From Antarctobacter heliothermus (lineage in GTDB: Bacteria; Pseudomonadota; Alphaproteobacteria; Rhodobacterales; Rhodobacteraceae): 64,000 bases of DNA. The notes beneath the pieces were generated by a model. It was not told the origin of the DNA and ran no database searches. It saw only the letters and a program-made list of their open reading frames with translations. Below are positions 8,516-16,805 of this stretch, one piece after another. Made by a program: the position numbers and the translations under genes. Numbering within the stretch: the stretch's first letter is position 1; every line of letters begins with the position of its first letter. The DNA is taken from positions 1 to 64,000 of the forward strand of contig NZ_FZON01000002.1 of the NCBI RefSeq assembly GCF_900188425.1. The letters are read 5' to 3'.

Positions 8516-9664
8516 ATGGCGCAGACAGAACCGAAGGAATGGCGGGTCGGCGTACTGTTTTCGCGGAGTGGAACGACGTCCGTGACCGAATCCGAGCACT
8601 TGCGCGGGACCGAGCTGGCTATCGAGGAGATCAACGCAGCCGGGGGGATTCTTGGACGAAAAATCGCGCCAATCTTGTACGACCCTGGTGCGCAGAACGA
8701 CTCCTATCTCGCATTGGCTCGCCGGATGCTTGCGCAGGACGAAATCGAAGTGATCTTCGGCTGCTCCATGTCGGCCAGCCGAAAAACGGTGCTGCCCATC
8801 GTCGAGCGCTACAATGGCCTGCTTTTCTACCCTTCGATGTATGAGGGCTTCGAGTATTGCGAGAACCTGATTTATACAGGCGCAACTGTCAATCAAACCT
8901 GCCTGCCACTGGCCGAGTACCTCGTCAACACCTACGGTGGCCGGGTGTTTTTCGTGGGGTCTGACTACATATTCCCACGGGAATCCAACCGGATCATGAG
9001 GGACCTGATCGAAGCGCGGGGCGGAGAGATCGTCGGCGAGTCCTATGTGCCGCTCGGCGCTGGGGCAGAGGCCGTCGAGACCCTCGTACGCGACATCCGC
9101 AATGCCCAGCCGGACGTGGTTTTTTCCACGATGGTCGGCACCTCAGCACAGGCGCTCTACCGTCTCTATGACGAGGCGGGCTTTGACCGATCTGTCCATC
9201 CTATCGCCAGCCTGACAATGGCAGAAACGGAAATCGCAACGATCGGGCCTGAACGCTGCACTGGCCACGTTTTGGCATCCACCTATTTTCAAACGCTGGA
9301 CACGGATGTGAACCGGCACTTCGTCGCGGCGTACAAGGCGCGGTTCGGGCTAGAGGCGACCACATCTATCTGGTCTGAATCCGCCTATCTTCAGGTTCAT
9401 CTCTTTGCCCGCGCGGTCTCGCGGCTCGCTTCGGCTGACCCTCGGCGGCTGGCACTGGATCCCTTGGGCGACGAGTTCGAGGCACCTGAAGGGGTCGTTC
9501 GCGTCGATCCCGAGACAAGACATATGTGGCTGACGCCCAGAATAGGCGTTGCCCGACCCGACGGGCTTTTCGACGTCGTATGGGAGGGCAAGGAACCGGT
9601 CAGGCCCGACCCCTACCTTGCAGCGACCTGGATCGAGGAATCCGCGCTCGAGGCCTGGGCATGA
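8516..9664 (+). CDS. amiC: AmiC-like cytoplasmic amide sensor / AmiR regulator
   Basis: This 382-residue type I periplasmic-binding-fold protein has no signal peptide, as expected for AmiC, which sequesters AmiR in the cytoplasm and releases it when an amide binds. Matching features are WRVGVLFSRSGTTSVTES at the start, EEINAAGGILGRKI, FGCSMSASRKTVLPIVERY and LLFYPSMYEGFEYCENLIYTG; the length is close to Pseudomonas AmiC (about 385). The stop overlaps the amiR start by 4 bp. Together with AmiR and a downstream leader, it would make nitrilase and importer expression depend on a small amide or nitrile. Confidence 0.88.
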   Translation: MAQTEPKEWRVGVLFSRSGTTSVTESEHLRGTELAIEEINAAGGILGRKIAPILYDPGAQNDSYLALARRMLAQDEIEVIFGCSMSASRKTVLPIVERYNGLLFYPSMYEGFEYCENLIYTGATVNQTCLPLAEYLVNTYGGRVFFVGSDYIFPRESNRIMRDLIEARGGEIVGESYVPLGAGAEAVETLVRDIRNAQPDVVFSTMVGTSAQALYRLYDEAGFDRSVHPIASLTMAETEIATIGPERCTGHVLASTYFQTLDTDVNRHFVAAYKARFGLEATTSIWSESAYLQVHLFARAVSRLASADPRRLALDPLGDEFEAPEGVVRVDPETRHMWLTPRIGVARPDGLFDVVWEGKEPVRPDPYLAATWIEESALEAWA

Positions 9665-10293
9665 AAGGCGCGCGGCGGATACTCGACGAATTACGCCGGG
9701 CGCGCGTCCTGGTCATCCACCCCGGTGACGAGGATTGCGACCTGTTGCGGGGACACCTGAAGCGGCTTGGCTGCCAGGTGCAGACCGTCTGGCCGCCGCC
9801 GGCCGCTCTGCCCGAGACGGTCGACACGGTGTTCCTGAGCGTGGACGACGCACATGAGGCGGACATGATCCAGATGCTCGAAGGCGCGGACGTCGCGGTA
9901 ATCGCGGTCGTGACCTACGAAAGTCCGACGACGCTACAATCGATATTTGACCTGAACGCGCACGGCGTCATGTCCAAACCGCTGCGCCCCTTGGGAATCC
10001 TCACGCAGTTCACCCTTGCCCGCTATCGCCATCAGTTCGAGGGCCGGTTGAACGCCAAGATCCGCAAGCTGGAAGAAACTCTGAAAGGCCGTCGCGTGGT
10101 CGACAAGGCGATCCGGCTTCTAATAGATGAACAGGGCATGAAAGAAGAGAACGCCTACCGCCTGCTTCGCGACCAGGCGACCTCGGAAAGAGTCCCGCTC
10201 AGTTCAATCGCCGAAGAGATCGTCGCTGCCCACGAAACCATGGCACGGCTGGGTCTGAAACCGGGTCGCGATTCGAAAGCGCCGAAAAATTAA
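9661..10293 (+). CDS. amiR: AmiR-like ANTAR RNA-binding antiterminator
   Basis: The 210-residue protein has an N-terminal pseudo-receiver domain (RVLVIHPGDEDCDLLRGHLKR; the phospho-aspartate region reads VFLSVDDAH), a helical linker (KIRKLEETLKGRRVVDKAIRLL) and a C-terminal ANTAR domain (EENAYRLLRDQATSERVPLSSIAEEIV). ANTAR proteins bind hairpin pairs in nascent leaders and prevent termination. It starts within the amiC stop codon (ATGA). Directly downstream lies a leader with an ANTAR-like hairpin and a strong terminator, the probable target. Confidence 0.88.
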   Translation: MKGARRILDELRRARVLVIHPGDEDCDLLRGHLKRLGCQVQTVWPPPAALPETVDTVFLSVDDAHEADMIQMLEGADVAVIAVVTYESPTTLQSIFDLNAHGVMSKPLRPLGILTQFTLARYRHQFEGRLNAKIRKLEETLKGRRVVDKAIRLLIDEQGMKEENAYRLLRDQATSERVPLSSIAEEIVAAHETMARLGLKPGRDSKAPKN

Positions 10294-10365
10294 TCACTCT
10301 TTGGCGGAGCATGCCCGAAACTTCCGCTTGAACGGTATCAAAGGCCGTGTCAGCCTTGTCAACGT

Positions 10366-10397
10366 GAGCCAAGATGGCTCGACGGCAAGGTTGCCGT
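10366..10397 (+). promoter_or_regulatory. Candidate ANTAR target hairpins in nitrilase leader
   Basis: Two adjacent hairpins precede the terminator: GAGCC-AAGAT-GGCTC (10366-10380) and ACGGC-AAGGTT-GCCGT (10382-10397). The second has a six-base loop with A at position 1 and G at 4, the known ANTAR loop rule; the first has a five-base loop and fits less well. The position between amiR and the terminator supports the reading. Confidence 0.6.
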
Positions 10398-10417
10398 TTC
10401 AAATTTCGGCTATGTAG

Positions 10418-10455
10418 CCCCTGATCTGCGGTTGAGTCCGCGGCAGGGGTTTTTT
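10418..10455 (+). terminator. Intrinsic terminator/attenuator ahead of the nitrilase gene
   Basis: CCCCTG (10418-10423) pairs with CAGGGG (10444-10449), and CTGCGG (10426-10431) pairs with CCGCGG (10438-10443) around a TTGAGT loop. Six T residues (10450-10455) follow. The nitrilase ribosome-binding site GGAGA begins only 8 bp later, so the terminator blocks the operon unless it is overridden. Confidence 0.85.
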
Positions 10456-10472
10456 GCGTTTTGGAGACAAAG

Positions 10473-11315
10473 ATGACCCCTGGCACCTCGTCCCGCACGT
10501 TCAAGATCGCAGTAATCCAGTACCAGCCCGAGATCGGCGCACTGACCCGCAACCTCGCGGCCATGGAAGACCGGATTCGCAAGGCGCACGCGGCGGGCGC
10601 GGCGCTGATCGTGCTGCCAGAGCTTGCCGACAGCGGTTATGTCTTTGAAACCGAAGACGAGGTTGCCGCCTTAAGCGGCCCGATCCCTGACGGACGCAGC
10701 GCCACGATGCTGTGCGACCTCGCCGTGGAACTGGGCGTCTATATCGCCTCCGGACTCGCAGAGGCAGCAGACGGCACCTTCTACAATTCGGCGATACTTT
10801 GCGGGCCCGAGGGTTACCTCGGCACCTATCGCAAGCTGCACCTTTGGAACCGCGAGAAACTGTTCTTTGCGCCCGGCAACCTGGGTCTGCCGGTCTTCGA
10901 CACCTCGCTCGGTCGCATCGGCCTGGCGGTCTGCTATGACGGCTGGTTCCCCGAGACTTTCCGAACGTTGGCCGACAATGGTGCCGAAATCGTCTGCGTA
11001 CCGACGAACTGGGTCCCGATGCCGGACCAGGAGCCGGAAGCCGAAGCCATGGCCAACACCTTGCACAAGGCGGCGGCACATTCCAACGGGCTGTACATCG
11101 CCTGCGCGGATCGGGTCGGGACCGAGCGCGGCCAGCCCTTCATCGGTCAGAGCCTTATCGTGGGTCCCAACGGCTTCGCCCTGGCCGGGCCGGCGGATCG
11201 GGTCGATGAGGCGATACTGATCGCCGAAGTCGATCCCGGCCGCCTTTCGAAGGTTTGGCAAGTCAACGAGTTCAACAACAAACATTCGGACAGGCGCAGA
11301 GACGTCTACTCCTGA
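10473..11315 (+). CDS. Nitrilase/carbon-nitrogen hydrolase family amidase
   Basis: The 280-residue protein carries the Glu-Lys-Cys triad of the nitrilase superfamily: VLPELADSGY (Glu), YRKLHLW (Lys) and GLAVCYDGWFPE (Cys). It would cleave a C-N bond of a small amide or nitrile in the cytoplasm; single-domain proteins of this length are usually amidases or omega-amidases, so true nitrilase activity is not assured. ATG 10473 follows GGAGA by 5 bp. It is the first gene after the attenuator and is followed by a complete ABC importer, so substrate uptake and hydrolysis appear co-induced. Confidence 0.88.
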   Translation: MTPGTSSRTFKIAVIQYQPEIGALTRNLAAMEDRIRKAHAAGAALIVLPELADSGYVFETEDEVAALSGPIPDGRSATMLCDLAVELGVYIASGLAEAADGTFYNSAILCGPEGYLGTYRKLHLWNREKLFFAPGNLGLPVFDTSLGRIGLAVCYDGWFPETFRTLADNGAEIVCVPTNWVPMPDQEPEAEAMANTLHKAAAHSNGLYIACADRVGTERGQPFIGQSLIVGPNGFALAGPADRVDEAILIAEVDPGRLSKVWQVNEFNNKHSDRRRDVYS

Positions 11316-11391
11316 TCGCCCGCACTAGGCAGAGCCTATCGGGCATCCTTTCCACCAAGACCTCAAACCAAGCAACAGGGATACGGATACA

Positions 11392-12543
11392 ATGAAGATA
11401 CCCAAGATAATCAGTCTGGTCACCGGCGTCATGCTCGCGGGAACCGCGATGGCCCAGGACGGCGAACCGATCAAGATCGGCGTGCCCGTGGGCCTGTCCG
11501 GCGCCAACAGCGTTGTCGCGCCGTCGGTCGTCCAAGCCGCCGAACTGGCCGTGGACGAGATCAATGCCGCGGGCGGCGTGCTGGGTCGGCCCCTTGAACT
11601 GGTCATTGCCGATGACGGGTCGGGCGCGGTCGGGGCGCAGAAGGCCTTTGACAGCCTGGTCTACCGCGACGAGGTGGATGTTCTGATCTCGATGGAAACC
11701 AGCGCCGCGCGCAACGCGGGCATGCCCATCGTGACGCGGGGCCAAGTGCCCTATATCTACACCTCGTTCTACGAGGGCAAAGCCTGTAGCCCCTATCTGT
11801 TCGTCAATGCCTGGGTGCCCGAACAGCAGGTCCCGCCAGTGGTCGACTACCTGATGAGCGAAGAGTCGAAGACGTATTTCCTCGTCGGTAGCGACTATGC
11901 ATTCGGGCGCGGCATGCTGGAGTTCGCACGCAACTACATCGAAGCGACCGGTGGTGAGGTCGTGGGTGAAGAATATCTGCCCATGGACGGCACGGACTGG
12001 ACCTCCATCATCTCGCAGCTGAAGTCGTCGGGCGCCGATGCGCTGATTACCTCGACCGCAGGCGGAGCGCCCAACGTGACGCTTACCAAGCAGCTGCGCG
12101 GCGCAGGTGTCGACCTGCCCTATGCCAACCTTGCGGTCGACGAAGGCACGGCCAAGAACATGGGCGCCGATGCGAAGGACATCCTTATCTCTGCCTCCTA
12201 CATCACCGGAATCGACAGCGAGGAGAACAGGGCGTTCCTCGCCGCGATGGCGGAGAAGTTCGGCGACGAGTTGCGCACTCCGAACGACCTGTCGGTGCCG
12301 CAATACGAAGCGGTCTACCTTTACAAGGCCGCCGTCGAGAAGGCCGGGACCACTGACACCCGTGCGGTTCTGGACGCGCTCAAGGACGTTTCCTTTGCCG
12401 GTCCGCGTGGCGTGATCTCGATGTCGAAGCAACACCACGCTCCGCTGACGATGTATCTTGGCAAGGTTATGGCCGACGGATCGGTTGAAGTGGTTGATGC
12501 TTTCGAAGCCGTCGATCCCGGCAACCAGTGCCCGAACCTCTGA
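11392..12543 (+). CDS. ABC importer periplasmic substrate-binding protein (branched-chain amino acid/amide type)
   Basis: The 383-residue protein has a clear signal peptide (MKIPKIISLVTGVMLAGTAMAQ) and then IKIGVPVGLSGANS, DEINAAGGVLGRPLEL and TYFLVGSDYAFGRG, the type I (Leu/Ile/Val, urea, amide) binding-protein fold. It is a paralogue of the cytoplasmic AmiC encoded two genes upstream. Genes for two permeases and two ATPases follow, so it delivers the substrate to this importer. A strong hairpin follows its stop codon. Confidence 0.9.
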   Translation: MKIPKIISLVTGVMLAGTAMAQDGEPIKIGVPVGLSGANSVVAPSVVQAAELAVDEINAAGGVLGRPLELVIADDGSGAVGAQKAFDSLVYRDEVDVLISMETSAARNAGMPIVTRGQVPYIYTSFYEGKACSPYLFVNAWVPEQQVPPVVDYLMSEESKTYFLVGSDYAFGRGMLEFARNYIEATGGEVVGEEYLPMDGTDWTSIISQLKSSGADALITSTAGGAPNVTLTKQLRGAGVDLPYANLAVDEGTAKNMGADAKDILISASYITGIDSEENRAFLAAMAEKFGDELRTPNDLSVPQYEAVYLYKAAVEKAGTTDTRAVLDALKDVSFAGPRGVISMSKQHHAPLTMYLGKVMADGSVEVVDAFEAVDPGNQCPNL

Positions 12544-12552
12544 TCTGAACCT

Positions 12553-12577
12553 CCGGTGGGGCATCCTGCCCCGCCGG
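12553..12577 (+). terminator. Hairpin after the binding-protein gene
   Basis: CCGGTGGGGC (12553-12562) pairs with GCCCCGCCGG (12568-12577) around ATCCT. Only a short T stretch (CCTTTCCC) follows, so it may act as a partial terminator or a 3' stabiliser of the binding-protein mRNA. Confidence 0.6.
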
Positions 12578-12602
12578 GCCTTTCCCGCATGAGGTGCTAG
12601 CC

Positions 12603-13436
12603 ATGACCCTGATCCTCGACATGCTGACGTCTGCAGCAATCCTGTTCATTGTCGCGACCGGGTTGCTGACAATCTTCGGCGTTCTCAAGATCATCAACTT
12701 CGCGCACGGGGCCTGGCTGACCGTGGGTGCCTATTGCGCGGTGGCGACGGCGCACATGGGCTTGAATCCCTGGCTGGCGCTGCCCCTCGCCTTTGCTGCG
12801 GGCGCCGTCCTGGGCTTGCTGACCGAGCGCTTCATCGTTCGTCCACTCTATTCCCGCCCGCTCGACGCGATCCTGGCGACTTGGGGTCTCGGGATCGTCA
12901 TCGGTCAACTGATCACTCTGTGGTTCGGCCGCGACGTGCAGTTCACCGCGAACCTGATCCCCGGAACGGTCGATCTGCTAGGTACAACCTATTCTGCCTA
13001 CCGCCTGTTTGCGCTGGTGGCTGCAATCGCACTGGGCCTTGGCTTCTCCTACCTGATGGAGGGCACCCGGCTTGGCCTGTCGGCCCGCGCCGTCATCATG
13101 AACGAGACATTGGCCCGTGCTCTGGGGCTCGACACTGCGAAGATCCGCACCGTGACCTTCATGATCGGCACGGGGCTGGCGGGACTCGCCGGCGTTCTCC
13201 TCACCCCACTCACCAGTACCGACCCGACGATGGGCGTGGCCTGGTTGGTGGGGTCCTTCATGCTCGTCATGGTCGCTGGTCAGTCCTTTGGCGCGCTGGC
13301 CCTGGCCTGTCTCTTGTTGGGAGGCGCCCAGGTGATCGTCTCGACCTACGTCAGCCCGATCCTGGGCGGCATCACCGTGGCCGTACTCGCCGCCATCATC
13401 CTCCGCATCTCGCCGAAAGGGTTCTCCCGTGCCTGA
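12603..13436 (+). CDS. Branched-chain-type ABC transporter permease (LivH family)
   Basis: This 277-residue polytopic membrane protein has LivH signatures: INFAHGAWLTVGAYCAV near the N-terminus, LATWGLGIVIGQ, and the cytoplasmic ATPase-contact loop ARAVIMNETLARALGLDTAKIRTVTFMIG. ATG 12603 follows GAGGTG; a GTG 9 bp upstream is possible. Its last codons overlap the start of the fused permease-ATPase gene. It forms the inner-membrane channel with the LivM half of that fusion. Confidence 0.9.
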   Translation: MTLILDMLTSAAILFIVATGLLTIFGVLKIINFAHGAWLTVGAYCAVATAHMGLNPWLALPLAFAAGAVLGLLTERFIVRPLYSRPLDAILATWGLGIVIGQLITLWFGRDVQFTANLIPGTVDLLGTTYSAYRLFALVAAIALGLGFSYLMEGTRLGLSARAVIMNETLARALGLDTAKIRTVTFMIGTGLAGLAGVLLTPLTSTDPTMGVAWLVGSFMLVMVAGQSFGALALACLLLGGAQVIVSTYVSPILGGITVAVLAAIILRISPKGFSRA

Positions 13437-15204
13437 CCTCACCCTGACAAACACGGTGCCGCAATCCCGCCGTGTGAAGTTGCTGGCAATTCTAGCCGTT
13501 GCCGCTGTGGCGCTTGTGATCGTCGGCCCGCTGTTCCTGGACCGCTTTGCGCTGAACGTTCTGACCCGGTCGATGATCTTTGCGATCCTTGCCATAACTG
13601 TGGATTTGCTGTGGGGCTACACTGGTATCCTGACCTTTGGGCAGGCCGCCTTTTTTGGCGCAGGCGCTTATGTCACGGCGATGCTGCTGACGCATGTGGG
13701 GTCCAATCCGGCGCTATTGGCGCTGGGACTGGTATTGTCCATCGTCGTACCCATGCTCATCGGCGGCGCGGTGGGCTGGCTCACCTTCTATCCCGGCTCA
13801 TCCGACTTCTACGCCACGATCATTTCGCTGGTTGTGCCCATCGTCATCACGCAGCTGATCTATTCCGGCGGCACCTGGACCGGCTCCAGCTCGGGCCTCG
13901 TGGGCTACTGGGGGATCAACCTTGGCCTCGACGGCTATTTCCGTCTGGCCGGGCTTTCCCTCGTCGCCATTGCCGTCGCGGCGTTGGTCTTTGTGCGCTC
14001 CGACGCTGGCCGGATTCTGACCGCGATCCGCAACAACGAGATGCGCTGCGCCTACCTTGGCATCAACACCAACCGCATCAAGATCCTGCTGACCGCGATC
14101 CTGGGTGGAGTGGCCGGCTTTGCGGGCTATCTCTACGCCAACGCTTCGGGTGTTGTTGCGCCGGAAAACGCGGGCTTCATCTTTGGCACCGAACTGGTTG
14201 TCTGGACCGCGCTCGGCGGGCGCGGCACCATCGTCGGCCCGGTCGTCGGCGCCATCGGCATCGGCTATCTCAGTGCGCAGCTTTCCGGCGACCTGCCGTT
14301 TCTGTGGCAGCTTCTGATCGGCACGCTCTTCGTGGTGATGATCATCTTCCTGCCGAACGGACTTGCCGCCTTGGCCACGGGCTTCCGAGAGCGCGCGCGC
14401 GCCGGGACAGCGCCACGTCTCGTCGCCGAGGCACCCGCGCGGCCTCACCGGGAAAGCGACGCCCCGTTGCTCGACATCCGGAACTTGGAAAAGTCCTACG
14501 GCAGTCAAAAGGTTCTCGAAGACATCACTCTCTCGGTCCAGCCCGGCGAACTGGTCAGCCTCGTCGGCCCGAATGGCGCCGGCAAAACCACGCTGATGCG
14601 CTGCATGACGGACGGCGCCGCAGCATCGGGCGGAATCGTGCGGATAAACGGCGAGAGTATCGCCGGCATGGTCCCCAACCAGATCGTCGCGCGCGGCATC
14701 GGGCGCAAGTTTCAGGTTGCCAGCGTGTTCGAAAGCCTGACGGTCGCGGAATGCCTGCGCATGGCACGGACCACGCTGGACGCGCCGAGCATCGTGAAGA
14801 CCTCCGACGTGTTGGGCCTGCCGCAGACGGCGATTGACATCCTGCGCCTCTCAGGCCTCGATCAGATGCTCGGCACCTCCGTATCGCTGCTGTCGCACGG
14901 CCAGAAGCAGAGCCTCGAGCTGGTGATGGTGGTGTCGCTGGAGCCTGAACTGATCCTGCTGGACGAACCCACGGCCGGACTGACCAAGACCGAGCGGACG
15001 ACCATCGGCGAGGTGCTGAAGACCCTCACGGCGGAGTGCGGCATCGCTGCGATCCTGGTGGAACATGACCTGGATTTCGTGCGCGACATCTCTAGCCGCA
15101 TCGTCGTCCTGCACCAAGGGCGCCTTGTTCTGGACGGCACGGTCGAGGACGTGGTGAACGACGACATCGTCAAGAAGATCTATTCCGGAGGCGGACATGA
15201 ATGA
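13429..15204 (+). CDS. Fused ABC permease-ATPase (LivM-LivG)
   Basis: The 591-residue protein joins two components that are usually separate. Residues about 1-320 are a LivM permease (GYTGILTFGQAAFFGAGAYV, RNNEMRCAYLGINTNRIK, TALGGRGTIVGPVVGA). Residues about 340-590 are an ABC ATPase with Walker A GPNGAGKTT, a signature region reading SLLSHGQKQSLE (in place of LSGGQ) and Walker B LILLDEPTAGL. The GTG start at 13429 overlaps the upstream stop. Fusion fixes permease to ATPase one to one. The LSHGQKQ signature is a known LivG-type variant. Confidence 0.9.
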   Translation: MPDLTLTNTVPQSRRVKLLAILAVAAVALVIVGPLFLDRFALNVLTRSMIFAILAITVDLLWGYTGILTFGQAAFFGAGAYVTAMLLTHVGSNPALLALGLVLSIVVPMLIGGAVGWLTFYPGSSDFYATIISLVVPIVITQLIYSGGTWTGSSSGLVGYWGINLGLDGYFRLAGLSLVAIAVAALVFVRSDAGRILTAIRNNEMRCAYLGINTNRIKILLTAILGGVAGFAGYLYANASGVVAPENAGFIFGTELVVWTALGGRGTIVGPVVGAIGIGYLSAQLSGDLPFLWQLLIGTLFVVMIIFLPNGLAALATGFRERARAGTAPRLVAEAPARPHRESDAPLLDIRNLEKSYGSQKVLEDITLSVQPGELVSLVGPNGAGKTTLMRCMTDGAAASGGIVRINGESIAGMVPNQIVARGIGRKFQVASVFESLTVAECLRMARTTLDAPSIVKTSDVLGLPQTAIDILRLSGLDQMLGTSVSLLSHGQKQSLELVMVVSLEPELILLDEPTAGLTKTERTTIGEVLKTLTAECGIAAILVEHDLDFVRDISSRIVVLHQGRLVLDGTVEDVVNDDIVKKIYSGGGHE

Positions 15205-15919
15205 CATGAGCGACGTGAAGACTGCCAAACTGGCGCTGGACAACGTCACCAGCGGATATGGCCATGTCGACGTCATCAAATCCCTTTCGCTCGACATCCG
15301 TCGTGGCGAGATCTTTGCCCTGATGGGCAAGAACGGGATGGGCAAGACGACGCTCCTGAAGACCATCCTTGGCCTCTTGCCTCTCAAGAAGGGCCGGATC
15401 CTGCTGGACGGCAAGCCCACGGACAACCTGGGCCCCAAGGGTTTGGTGGACGCGCATGTCGCCTATGCCCCGCAGGACCAACCGCTTTTCCAGGATCTTA
15501 CGATCCGCGACAACCTGCGCATCGCGCTACGCAGCGACAGGGACCTCAACGCGGGGTTCGACAGGGTCCAGGGACACTTCCCCTTCCTGACCGACCGGCT
15601 GGGGCAGAAGGCCGGAACGCTCTCAGGTGGCGAGCAGAAGATGCTGATCATCGCCCGCTCGCTGATGATGCAGCCGGACCTACTGCTGATCGACGAGATT
15701 TCCGAGGGCCTTCAGCCCACTGTCATCGCGCGGATCGCCGACGCGCTCAAGACCGAGTGTGAGGCCAATGGAACAACGATCCTCATCGTCGAGCAGCACC
15801 TGTCCTTCGTGCTGGGCATCGCGGATCGCTGGGCAGTTCTGAAACTCGGGGTCATCGACGATTCCGGCGACATTGCCGGAGATACGCAGGATCGCATCCT
15901 CGAGCATCTTCGGATCTGA
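15197..15919 (+). CDS. Branched-chain-type ABC transporter ATPase (LivF family)
   Basis: The 240-residue protein has Walker A GKNGMGKTT, signature LSGGEQKML and Walker B LLLIDEISEGLQP. The ISEGLQP variant and the length match LivF/UrtE. It overlaps the end of the LivM-LivG fusion by 8 bp and is the last gene of the nitrilase/importer operon. It would pair with the LivG half of the fusion to power uptake. Confidence 0.9.
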   Translation: MNDMSDVKTAKLALDNVTSGYGHVDVIKSLSLDIRRGEIFALMGKNGMGKTTLLKTILGLLPLKKGRILLDGKPTDNLGPKGLVDAHVAYAPQDQPLFQDLTIRDNLRIALRSDRDLNAGFDRVQGHFPFLTDRLGQKAGTLSGGEQKMLIIARSLMMQPDLLLIDEISEGLQPTVIARIADALKTECEANGTTILIVEQHLSFVLGIADRWAVLKLGVIDDSGDIAGDTQDRILEHLRI

Positions 15920-16180
15920 ACCCAAGGGCGCAAGTGGCGTCGCCTTGGCCTTCGAGCCTGGATGAGGCAGGCCCAGCTATTGGCTGGAAAGCACCGATCC
16001 GGTTGAACCGACTGTGCGAACAGCGTCGTTGATCGTTCAAAAATGGACCGTGATAAGCTGACAAGACAACTCGATCCGACACGGTAAAACGTAACCCCTG
16101 CTTTGCAACGCCGTTTGTGGCAGCGAAAGGGGAAAACCCCTAGGCAGGCAAGAGGTTACCTATTGTTCAAAGGGATAGAG
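15920..16180. other. Intergenic region between the importer and tRNA-Val
   Basis: No gene is recognised. A short hairpin AGGGG-AAAA-CCCCT (16129-16142) lies downstream of the leftward tRNA and could end its transcript, but its T tract is weak. No clear terminator for livF was found. Confidence 0.4.
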
Positions 16181-16256
<76 letters not shown>

Positions 16257-16365
16257 GGACGACGCGGGATTTACACAAAGCTCCGGTGGGGTGCAAGCCT
16301 CTTCGTGGCATTGAAGGCCAGCGCGCATGCCAAGTGTTGTGCATACGACAAGGCGACGTCCTTGA

Positions 16366-16680
16366 GGCCACGATCGGGCAAATGCGCGGCCTTGCCGACA
16401 CACCGCCGGACAGCATGGACAAGGTGGTTCCGGGTCAACTGGCGCAACAGGTCTCTGGTTCGCCGAGGACAAGCCTGGGATCGTGAACACCTCGGGCGCC
16501 AAGACCCTTCAAGAGATCGCGGCCGCGTTTATTGCCTCGTCCGAATTTCAGAGCACCTACAGCGACACGACGGACACGCAGTTTGTCACTCCGATGTACC
16601 GCAACACGCTTGAACGCGGCTCCGATCCCAATGGGCTGTCCAGCTGGGTCGATGCACTGGACAACGGCATGCCACGGTGA
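16366..16680 (+). pseudogene. DUF4214-domain gene fragment
   Basis: An open stretch without a good start encodes a DUF4214-like piece: KTLQEIAAAFIASSEFQSTY, DTQFVTPMYRNTLER and DPNGLSSWVDALDNGMPR, then a stop at 16680. DUF4214 usually repeats in long secreted, often calcium-binding proteins, so this is a relic of a larger gene that lost both ends. It sits beside tRNA-Val, consistent with past insertion or deletion there. The GTG at 16483 could start a 65-residue product, but expression is doubtful. Confidence 0.65.
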
Positions 16681-16805
16681 CGGTTGCCGACGTCGAGATC
16701 CGGGATGATCATTGTCGGGTAGATCCGCTCTGCGCGCCCGCCGGAACAAAGGTCCGGGCGGACGGACCGTGGGATCGGGATCAATGCGGGGCGGGGCCAT
16801 TTCCC

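Noticed and set aside
10341-10357. AAGGC-N7-GCCTT as a first ANTAR hairpin
   Set aside because: The seven-base loop lacks the A1/G4 six-base pattern, so it was left out of the feature call.
11272-12639. A 455-codon frame antisense to the binding protein
   Set aside because: Shadow frame with skewed composition; the opposite strand has a signal peptide and a complete binding-protein fold.
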